A DNA stretch of 11,305 nt, taken from contig PKCL01000269.1 in NCBI GenBank assembly GCA_002862165.1, forward strand, positions 1 through 11,305, written 5' to 3'. The stretch comes from Planctomycetaceae bacterium (GTDB lineage: Bacteria; Planctomycetota; Planctomycetia; Pirellulales; UBA1268). The notes beneath the pieces are model-generated. The model did not search any database. It was not told the DNA's origin and worked only from the letters and a program-made list of their open reading frames with translations. The translations under genes were made by a program, and so were the position numbers. Position 1 is the stretch's first letter, and each line of letters starts with the position of its first letter. Of this stretch, positions 1-5,746 are shown piece after piece.

Positions 1-228
1 AAGGACGTTCCTCTGGTGTACCAGTTGTCGCGCTAGCGGCACGGCTGGATAGCTAAGAACGGAAAGGATAAACGCTGAAAGCATATAAGCGTGAAGCCCG
101 CCTCAAGATCAGGTTTCGTAGGGTTTAATAACCCGAAAGTCCCCTGAAAGACGATCAGGTTGATAGGCCGGATGTGTACGTGCAGTAATGCACTCAGCTA
201 ACCGGTACTAACGGACGATTGCTTGACC
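1..228 (+). rRNA. rrl: 23S ribosomal RNA, 3' end (partial)
   Basis: This is the last part of domain VI of the large-subunit rRNA; the rest lies left of the window. The stretch matches the familiar end of bacterial 23S by eye: 'gatagctaa', 'ggataaacgctgaaagcat', 'gttgataggccgg' and 'gagctaaccggtacta'-like blocks occur in the right order and spacing. The 3' end is placed near 228 because the terminal 'gcttgacc' corresponds to the usual 'GCTTAACC' that pairs with the 5' end of 23S. The exact end is uncertain by a few bases. An inverted repeat (actcg-tat-cgagt, 229-241) follows immediately and may take part in processing. Confidence 0.97.
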
Positions 229-394
229 ACTCGTATCGAGTGCTTGCTCTATCACCGTCAGTCTACTCACAATGAAATACAATTGTGAATTTTTTGATGG
301 TACGCTACCCGAAATGGTGGCAGTTTGCTCTCTTGCGAAAGCATGAGAGTGCCAATTATCACAACATTATCACCACGAAAGTGGTGACACAGGA
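229..394 (+). other. 23S-5S internal transcribed spacer with GAAA-capped hairpins
   Basis: This spacer of about 165 nt carries no tRNA. It contains a hairpin at 328-349 (ctctc/gagag, one T-T mismatch, then tgc/gca, GAAA loop at 337-340). That hairpin can be extended by ggca (319-322) with tgcc (350-353). A second hairpin lies at 370-387 (tcaccac/gtggtga, again GAAA). A longer-range pairing of ttgtga (283-288) with tcacaa (359-364) could enclose the first stem. Such stems are plausible RNase processing sites for the rRNA precursor, but that role is inferred. There is no open reading frame of note. Confidence 0.6.
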
Positions 395-507
395 TTTTCC
401 GGTGAACATATTTGAAAGGTCACACCCGTTCCCATCCCGAACACGGTAGTTAAGCTTTCAGAGCCGATGGTAGTGCCAAAAGTGCGAGAGTAGGTATCGC
501 CGGAAAT
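395..507 (+). rRNA. rrf: 5S ribosomal RNA, short planctomycete type
   Basis: This is the 5S component of the large ribosomal subunit. The universally conserved blocks are visible: 'cccatcccgaacacgg', 'agttaagct', 'gccgatggtagtg' and 'gcgagagtagg'. The terminal helix pairs tttccgg (396-402) with ccggaaa (500-506), so the paired molecule is only about 111 nt. Typical bacterial 5S is 115-120 nt. The lost length is in helix IV, where only a few bases ('ccaaaagt') separate the 'gatggtagtg' and 'gcgagagtagg' blocks. A 109-111 nt 5S rRNA is a described hallmark of planctomycetes. The exact 5' and 3' ends are uncertain by one or two bases. Confidence 0.95.
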
Positions 508-515
508 TTTTTACG

Positions 516-550
516 AACCCCTCGGTTTCTTTTGATTCCGAGGGGTTTTT
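516..550 (+). terminator. Rho-independent terminator of the rRNA operon
   Basis: A perfect 10-bp stem is formed by aacccctcgg (516-525) and ccgaggggtt (538-547). It has a 12-nt T-rich loop and is followed by a T-rich run (546-550, then attttaatt). It ends transcription of the 23S-5S unit just before the convergent maf gene, whose stop codon begins at 554. On the minus strand the stem is not followed by a T tract, so it is unlikely to serve maf equally well. Confidence 0.88.
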
Positions 551-553
551 ATT

Positions 554-1198
554 TTAATTCGATCCAAGATGTTTGGTGACCAGTTGTTCAATGAATTCAA
601 CAGGTAGGCCTACAACAGTATCGGCAGAGCCTGTTATTAATCGAAGAGGCAAAAGGCCATCTTGAAAACCGCAAGCACCTGCCTTGCCACGCCATTCGTT
701 TGTTGCAAGGTAATCGTCGATTTCTTTTTCTTGTAGCGGCTCCATGAAGACCTCACTCGTCGCACACCCCTCTGTCACAGAATGTTGAGGCACTCTTGTG
801 TCAGCCCTGATCCCTTCTGCTAGTTCTGAGAACCAGAGACTTACGCCGGTAAAAACCTGATGTTTTTTTCCTGCAAGAGCCTCGATCATTCTTCGAGCAT
901 CAGGTGCATCTGTGGGTTTACCGAATATTACACCTCCGATTTCACCAACAGTATCACAGGCAAGGATGGTTCGGTTTTCTGAAAAAGGAAGCTGCGTTGC
1001 GACGGCCGCAGCCTTTACATGAGCTAAACGAGTTACAAAGTCTGGCACGGTTTCGTTCGGCTGAAGTGGCGGTGCTGACGCCTCGGCATGTTCAGGCGGT
1101 GTAATAATGGTAACGTCCCAGCCTGCCGACGTGGCTAACTCTCGGCGGCGGCGAGATTGGCTTGCTAGTATCAACTTCAGTGGTGACGGTAGCGGCAT
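554..1198 (-). CDS. maf: Maf family nucleotide pyrophosphatase
   Basis: Maf/HAM1-superfamily enzymes hydrolyse non-canonical or excess nucleoside triphosphates (dTTP, UTP or m7GTP, depending on subgroup) to the monophosphate and pyrophosphate in the cytoplasm, and are linked to division arrest. The 214-residue product has the N-terminal phosphate-binding motif 'LASQSRRRREL' (residues 11-21). It also has the catalytic-Asp segment 'ACDTVGEIGGVIFGKP' (D82), 'HQVFTGVSLW', 'WRGKAGACGFQDG' and 'VVGLP' near the C-terminus. Two family positions differ: the usual SxSPRR is SQSRRR here (Pro to Arg at 16), and the usual DTVV is DTVG. The length is normal for the family (about 190-215). No clear ribosome-binding site precedes the ATG at 1198. 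The gene converges on the rRNA terminator and diverges from the pseudouridine synthase with only 42 bp between start codons. I cannot assign the substrate subgroup. Confidence 0.93.
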   Translation of the reverse strand: MPLPSPLKLILASQSRRRRELATSAGWDVTIITPPEHAEASAPPLQPNETVPDFVTRLAHVKAAAVATQLPFSENRTILACDTVGEIGGVIFGKPTDAPDARRMIEALAGKKHQVFTGVSLWFSELAEGIRADTRVPQHSVTEGCATSEVFMEPLQEKEIDDYLATNEWRGKAGACGFQDGLLPLRLITGSADTVVGLPVEFIEQLVTKHLGSN

Positions 1199-1240
1199 GT
1201 GAAAATTGTAAAATGTGAAATATAAGGTGAGAGAAATTTT

Positions 1241-1948
1241 ATGAAAGTTCTCTTTGATGATCCAGATATCATCATTCTTGACAAGCCCGCCGGATTGGCG
1301 ACAGCGAACAGCCCACGAGGAGACAATAGTCTGTACGTCGAACTGATAAAAAAGTTTGGCGATGGGTGCTTTGTTGGAGTTGTAAGTAGATTGGATAAAC
1401 CAGTATCCGGAGTTGTTATTTTCGGAAAGAACAAACCTGCAGCTGCCTGTTTAGCAAAGCAATTTCGTGACCGGACTGTCGTGAAAGAATATATTGCAGT
1501 CGTTGAAAAAAGGTTTCCATCGGCTCTGGGTACATGGGTGACATGGCGGGATCGTGTGCGCTGGGACGATACTTTTCGTCGTGCTGTCATAGATCGCCAG
1601 GAAGAGCATGGACATGCTCCGAAAAAATTAGAAGAAGTAGATGGTCTGTCTGCTGAAACCGTGGCACGAGTCATTCAACGAGCAGGAGAAGTTTCACTTG
1701 TCGAACTTCAGCCGAGGACAGGGCGGCGACATCAGTTGCGTGCCCAGCTCGCTTCACGAGGATGCCCGATTGTTGGTGATCGTATGTACGGCAGTCGGCT
1801 TCCACTGAAGTCTGAGGGCGTCATGACTATAGCACTGCACGCCCAGAAACTCACATTCGACCATCCAAATACGGGTGTGCGTACCACAGTTGAAGCAGCA
1901 GTACCGAGGTTCTGGAAGTTGCAATACAATATTCTTTTTTCACAATAA
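1241..1948 (+). CDS. RluA-family pseudouridine synthase, short form without S4 domain
   Basis: RluA-family enzymes isomerise specific uridines in rRNA or tRNA to pseudouridine. The 235-residue product starts directly with the catalytic-domain motif 'ILDKPAGL' (12-19). It carries the active-site segment 'SRLDKPVSGV' with catalytic Asp at residue 52, then 'VKEYIAVV' (81-88), 'PRTGRRHQLRAQLA' (158-171), 'GDRMYG' (179-184) and 'LHAQKLTFDHP' (199-209). There is no N-terminal S4 RNA-binding domain. The canonical HRLD is SRLD here. The 'RLDxPVSG' form suits the short RluA subgroup, so the target base cannot be named. The start is supported by an AAGGTGA Shine-Dalgarno sequence (1224-1230) 10 nt before the ATG. 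The gene is divergent from maf and has no visible operon partner. Confidence 0.92.
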   Translation: MKVLFDDPDIIILDKPAGLATANSPRGDNSLYVELIKKFGDGCFVGVVSRLDKPVSGVVIFGKNKPAAACLAKQFRDRTVVKEYIAVVEKRFPSALGTWVTWRDRVRWDDTFRRAVIDRQEEHGHAPKKLEEVDGLSAETVARVIQRAGEVSLVELQPRTGRRHQLRAQLASRGCPIVGDRMYGSRLPLKSEGVMTIALHAQKLTFDHPNTGVRTTVEAAVPRFWKLQYNILFSQ

Positions 1949-2123
1949 ATGGCTTCAGTAGGAATAGCCAGAGTCGCTCTTGTCGGAAATCCGTAAGGTT
2001 TTCATGTTTTGGGATCTATGGATTGTTTTCACGCACAAAATCTCCAATGTCACTGAGCTATCTGATACAGTTAATCGAGAAATTTAACTATAGTCCTTCC
2101 GTCCGGTCATTCATTTTTTAATT

Positions 2124-3725
2124 ATGCCCAAAAATCCTGCTCTGATTCAGCGATTTCGTCAGGCGGTACTGGATTCAGGATCACTCGAAAAAGCTACGCT
2201 GAATGCTGCAGAGTCGTCCGTCCGAGGGTCTCCTGGGATAGCCAGTGCCGATGAAGTCGCAATTATTCGTGCAACGTTACATGTACTTGTAAAAAAACAG
2301 CATCTCAGTGAGCCCGAATCTGAAGACATTGTAAAGCGTGTGTTTACAGAGCTTGATTTATTTCGTGAAACGTCGTTGGCAAGTGGTCTTGGTCTGACAC
2401 CAAAAATACTCGATGAGGCAGAGAGTAATGTTCGGTCTTCACACGAAAGCGAGCCAGCTGATGAGGCTACGATTGCAAAAGCGGTAGCAGGCTTCCTTGT
2501 AAATCAGGGGCTGCTGACGCCTTTCCAGTCCTCTCAACTTCTCATGGGTCGCAAGAAGTTTCAGCTAGGGCATTACCGAATTCTCTCACAGATCGGGAAG
2601 GGAGGCATGGGGCTCGTGTTTCTCGCGGAGCATGAGCTCATGGGACGAAAAGTTGCGATTAAGGTGCTGCCTCGGAAAAAGGTGACCGAACAGTCAGAAG
2701 AGGCTTTTCGGCGTGAGATTCGTATGCTTGGCCGTCTTGATCATGAGAATCTCGTTCGAGCTATTGATGCGGGCTTCGATGGCAACGTGTTCTACATGGT
2801 GACAGAGTTTATTGATGGCCTTGATTTGAACCAACTGGTCAAGAAATATGGTCGACTCACTGATGATGTAGCCGCAGCTATTATCTCACAGGCTGCGCAA
2901 GCACTGGGTTACGCGCACGAAAATAAGATTGTGCATCGCGACGTCAAGCCAGGGAATATTTTCGTAAGTTTCAACGGATCAGTGAAGCTTCTTGATCTTG
3001 GTCTTGCACGGTCTGAAGCAGAAGGCGAGGCTATTTCATTCAATGGCGTAGTGGGCACAATTGACTATATTGCCCCGGAGCAGTTGGATAAAAAGACAGC
3101 GGGTTATGTTGATGCATTGGCTGATATCTACAGTCTTGGATGTACTCTTTACTACGCCGTGACTGGAAAGCCGCCGTATCCGGGTGGAGATCGCGCGGAT
3201 AAAGCTCGGCGGCACCTTGACCATAATCCAATTACAAAGCAGGAGATTCAAGACAATTCAAAGCACAGTAGCACGGGCTTTTGTGATGTCATTTATGGGA
3301 TGCTTTTAAAAGAGCCGTCTGATAGATACCAGTCGATGGAAGAAGTAATCGACGCTCTTGGTAATTGGATGCCTCAGGATCCGCAGAAAACAGTTGCAAA
3401 CTGGGTAAGTCTTTCACCAGAGACAAATTCTCATGACGAATGGAAAATCTCTGAAGAAGATCTTCTTTCGGTGGACAGTAACAATCCTATCTTGGAGCAG
3501 CCGGGGAGAGATTCTGAGATCAACGAGTCAGTCGTACCCCTAGCGATTGGCCAACTCGTACTGGTGTCATTGGTTGTTGGCTTAAGTGCTGGAGTACTGG
3601 CAGCTCTTGCCCAGTCTTTATTGTGGGAAGGTCCTACCCTCGGTTCAATTCTTATTGGCCTTGTAGGTTCAGTTTTAGCCACTGGTGGGCAAGTTCTTTG
3701 GCGAGTCGTAAAGTCCACTACTTAA
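2124..3725 (+). CDS. Membrane-anchored Hanks-type Ser/Thr protein kinase
   Basis: This is a 533-residue eukaryote-like protein kinase. Residues 21-143 hold two copies of a module ('LxxAxLxxAESxVR', then 'ADExxI...LV...LT'), ending in 'LLTPFQSSQLLMGR', a pre-kinase segment common in planctomycete kinases. The catalytic domain spans about 151-415. It has the glycine loop GKGGMG (158-163), ATP-binding Lys180 in VAIK, alpha-C Glu198, the catalytic loop HRDVKPGN (271-278, Asp273), metal-binding Asp291 in DLG (in place of DFG), and APE (317-319). All catalytic residues are present, so it should be active. After an acidic, Ser-rich linker come two hydrophobic helices (about 471-497 and 505-526), so the kinase is probably cytoplasmic and held by a C-terminal hairpin in the membrane. 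No extracellular sensor domain is present. No Shine-Dalgarno sequence precedes the ATG. The substrate is unknown. Confidence 0.95.
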   Translation: MPKNPALIQRFRQAVLDSGSLEKATLNAAESSVRGSPGIASADEVAIIRATLHVLVKKQHLSEPESEDIVKRVFTELDLFRETSLASGLGLTPKILDEAESNVRSSHESEPADEATIAKAVAGFLVNQGLLTPFQSSQLLMGRKKFQLGHYRILSQIGKGGMGLVFLAEHELMGRKVAIKVLPRKKVTEQSEEAFRREIRMLGRLDHENLVRAIDAGFDGNVFYMVTEFIDGLDLNQLVKKYGRLTDDVAAAIISQAAQALGYAHENKIVHRDVKPGNIFVSFNGSVKLLDLGLARSEAEGEAISFNGVVGTIDYIAPEQLDKKTAGYVDALADIYSLGCTLYYAVTGKPPYPGGDRADKARRHLDHNPITKQEIQDNSKHSSTGFCDVIYGMLLKEPSDRYQSMEEVIDALGNWMPQDPQKTVANWVSLSPETNSHDEWKISEEDLLSVDSNNPILEQPGRDSEINESVVPLAIGQLVLVSLVVGLSAGVLAALAQSLLWEGPTLGSILIGLVGSVLATGGQVLWRVVKSTT

Positions 3726-3742
3726 CAGGTGACCGCAGGCTG

Positions 3743-3783
3743 TCCGGTGCTTGCGAACTATTTCCTGGTGCTTGCAATTTATT
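3743..3783. repeat. Imperfect tandem duplication of about 20 bp in a convergent intergenic gap
   Basis: The 58-bp gap between the kinase stop and the epimerase stop holds two adjacent, similar copies of about 20 bp, starting at 3743 and 3763. They share the 9-mer ggtgcttgc (3746-3754 and 3767-3775), and both begin with tcc and end with att. No convincing terminator hairpin is visible in the gap. It may be a simple replication-slippage duplication; no function is claimed. Confidence 0.5.
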
Positions 3784-4689
3784 TTAAGTCGACAAGATGT
3801 CTTTTAAAGCTTCTTTGATACAAGGGAATTGGAAAGAAAAACCTGTATCGAGTGCAACCTGAGGAATAACTTTTTGAGACGCAAAAAGCACTTTTGCAAA
3901 TTCACCAAAAGCAAGCCTTAGTCCGATGTATGGTGCTGGCATGAAAGCAGGGCGTTTTAGTTGTGTAGCAAGTGCTTTGGTAAATTCACGATTTCGTACT
4001 GGATTTGGCGAAACGGCATTCACAGGTCCACTGAGTGTTGATTGTTCAGCCGCGTGTACATAAAGCCTTGCTAAGTCAGCGACATGCACCCAAGGCATCC
4101 ACTGTTGTCCATTACCAAGAGGGCCACCAGCACCAAGTCGGAATGGGGTCAGCATTTTTGCTAATGCACCACCTCCAGCCCCAAGGACAATGCCTGTACG
4201 CATTGTGGCAACACGGACACCTTGTTCGCGGGCGACATCTGCCTCACGCTCCCAGCCAACACACACATCAGCGAGGAAGTCTGTTCCTGGTGAAGATGAC
4301 TCGGTGAGCTCCTCTTCTCCTCGATCACCGTAGTAGCCAACAGCACTACTTGATATAAGTGTCTTTGGACCATCTTTGTTTTGTAAAATGCCGGAAACAA
4401 GATTTTTTGTTCCATGTATTCGGCTGTCACGTATTTTGGCTTTTTGTGCTGTTGTCCAACGACCTTCCGCAACAGATTCACCTGCCAGATGAAAAACAAG
4501 GTCAACGCCCTCAAGGGATTCAGGCGGTGGTGGTCCTTCCAACGGATCCCAGCCGATAATATCTCCTGCTAGATGCCCAATTTTTCCGGCAGCACGTTCT
4601 GGGTTCCGTGTGAGCACGGTTGGTTTATGAAGTAGTCTAAGAAGACGTGGACCAACAAACCCAGTACCGCCCGTGACAAGTGCTTTCAT
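3784..4689 (-). CDS. TIGR01777-type SDR epimerase (YfcH-like)
   Basis: This is an extended short-chain dehydrogenase/reductase of the YfcH/SulA-like family, a soluble NAD(P)-binding protein of poorly known substrate. The 301-residue product shows the Rossmann motif TGGTGFVG (6-13), 'HLAGESV' (67-73) and the SDR active-site segment 'SSSAVGYYGDRGEEELTE' (113-130; the YYG tyrosine replaces the usual YxxxK spacing in this family). These are followed by 'RTGIVLGAGGGAL' (164-176) and 'GPLGNGQQWMPWVHVAD' (189-205). The C-terminal part ('RPAFMPAPYIGLRLAFGE...SQKVIP', about 246-276) matches the DUF1731 tail. Length and order are normal for a full-length member. The ATG at 4689 is preceded only by a weak 'TAGG'. 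It is convergent with the kinase and lies 144 bp downstream of the secreted protein gene on the same strand, so co-transcription is possible but not shown. Confidence 0.93.
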   Translation of the reverse strand: MKALVTGGTGFVGPRLLRLLHKPTVLTRNPERAAGKIGHLAGDIIGWDPLEGPPPPESLEGVDLVFHLAGESVAEGRWTTAQKAKIRDSRIHGTKNLVSGILQNKDGPKTLISSSAVGYYGDRGEEELTESSSPGTDFLADVCVGWEREADVAREQGVRVATMRTGIVLGAGGGALAKMLTPFRLGAGGPLGNGQQWMPWVHVADLARLYVHAAEQSTLSGPVNAVSPNPVRNREFTKALATQLKRPAFMPAPYIGLRLAFGEFAKVLFASQKVIPQVALDTGFSFQFPCIKEALKDILST

Positions 4690-4833
4690 GAAAATACCTA
4701 TCGAGAAATAGTGCGTGATCTACCGAAAGAAGGTTTTGATAAGAACATAATAATCTATAAAAATGGTAGTGCGTGAGGCAGGGCTTTCGACCTCTTGCTT
4801 CAAAATAACAAATCAGTTTGGGCCGAAAATTAG

Positions 4834-5532
4834 TTAGCCAGATGGAAAGTTGGCTTCATTTGAAAGGCTGTTTAAGAACACTCGTGCCTTGCCATATTCA
4901 CTAGACGGATAGTCTTTCACGTGTTCTTTGAGGACCTCTTTGAATTTTGTCAACGTTGTGCGAATAGCTTGAAATTCTCTAATTTGCAGACCACTTCCAG
5001 ACGAGGCACGGCCAGCGAATAGAGAATCAAGTTCAGAACGATATGGTGTGAAGATGCTGTCCTGGAGGACGAGGGGGTATTGGATGTGACCAGTAGTCGG
5101 ATCTAATTGTGTAGAGCTAAGGCGAGGAGGGGCAACCGATTTTGCAAGACGAATAGCATCTTCGTGTGAGATTCGCGAGGGCGCCTCATCAGAGCGTGCT
5201 TTGCGGTTCGTCTTCCTCATGTCAAAGTAGGTATCAGTCCATTTTTTTCGGTTATCAATTTGCTGGGATTGCGCGCTTTGGAGGTTTTTTGCAGCCTCTG
5301 AGTTCTGTAAATTCTGATATCCCTGAGACCTCATCATGGATGCCATCCCGTAACTTGCTCCCTGCTGCGCAGTCGATGCGAAATTTCCCCCACCCATGCC
5401 ACGTCTTCCCATGCCCATGCCACCCATCTGTGCTGCGAGTGGTAGGACCAAAAAGCTCCAGCAAAGGATTCCGCATAAAAACCGATGTTCCTTAAAAAGT
5501 GAAAGCATCAGCGGCCAGGTTCGAATCTTCAT
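4834..5532 (-). CDS. Secreted protein of unknown function, Met/Gly-rich, planctomycete type
   Basis: Function unknown. The 232-residue product has an N-terminal signal peptide: basic start, hydrophobic core at about 18-33, and a likely signal peptidase I site after LAA, near residue 34. It therefore acts outside the cytoplasm. The mature protein begins with a low-complexity Met/Gly/Arg stretch (about 36-49). A Gln/Asn/Ser/Ala-rich segment follows (about 52-95), then the motif 'YFDMRKTNRKAR' (102-113). A globular-looking region contains 'PPRLSSTQLDPTTGHIQYP' (135-153) and 'FTPYRSELDSLFAGRA' (161-176), and a helical Lys/Glu-rich tail ends it. I recognise this arrangement as recurring in uncharacterised planctomycete proteins, from memory and without a search. 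GAGG on the minus strand, about 8 nt before the ATG at 5532, supports this start. The gene is divergent from the HEAT lipoprotein across a 214-bp region. Confidence 0.8.
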   Translation of the reverse strand: MKIRTWPLMLSLFKEHRFLCGILCWSFLVLPLAAQMGGMGMGRRGMGGGNFASTAQQGASYGMASMMRSQGYQNLQNSEAAKNLQSAQSQQIDNRKKWTDTYFDMRKTNRKARSDEAPSRISHEDAIRLAKSVAPPRLSSTQLDPTTGHIQYPLVLQDSIFTPYRSELDSLFAGRASSGSGLQIREFQAIRTTLTKFKEVLKEHVKDYPSSEYGKARVFLNSLSNEANFPSG

Positions 5533-5746
5533 GAAAGGGGCCTCGTCGAATAAACAGTCAAATATTTTTAAAACTACTGATTTATAGTCTCAGCGAAAAT
5601 CTACTGATAGTAGTATACTTCGAAAGTTGAAATATCGCGATGTGAACCTTCTGCAGGACTTATCATCATGATTTTTGATGCCAGATGAAAAGCTTGCTGA
5701 AGTGCCTCTAGAAAATACAAAAACCCACGCAAATCGGAAAAATATT
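5533..5746. promoter_or_regulatory. Divergent intergenic region with repeated ctactgat
   Basis: This 214-bp region separates two divergently read genes for exported proteins, so it must hold promoters for both. It is AT-rich. The 8-mer ctactgat occurs twice in direct orientation (5574-5581 and 5601-5608). The second copy is part of a short inverted repeat, ctact-gat-agtag (5601-5613). Directly after it is tatact (5614-5619), a fair -10-like hexamer for the + strand, but I see no matching -35 element at the usual distance. A repeated operator for the HEAT lipoprotein gene is possible, but this is a weak inference. Confidence 0.3.

Noticed and set aside
1177..1674. 165-residue minus-strand frame opposite the pseudouridine synthase
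   Set aside because: It is the antisense shadow of a well-supported gene. Its product is Ser/Arg/Thr-rich with no recognisable motif, and it overlaps the maf start.
1949..2123. Search for a promoter, terminator or small gene between the pseudouridine synthase and the kinase
   Set aside because: There is only a 4-bp inverted repeat (1984-1993) and a tatagt near 2089 without a matching -35. No tRNA, ORF or convincing hairpin was found.
4775..4801. Possible hairpin (gaggcagg with cttgcttc) between the secreted protein gene and the epimerase
   Set aside because: It needs two G-T pairs, and on the minus strand, where a terminator would act, the T run comes only about 12 bases after the stem. Too weak to call.
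5675..5746. Longer start (TTG 5675 or ATG 5678) for the HEAT lipoprotein
   Set aside because: It would place 24 polar residues before a complete lipoprotein signal peptide. The ATG at 5747 has its own GGAAA upstream and gives a standard lipobox at residue 23.
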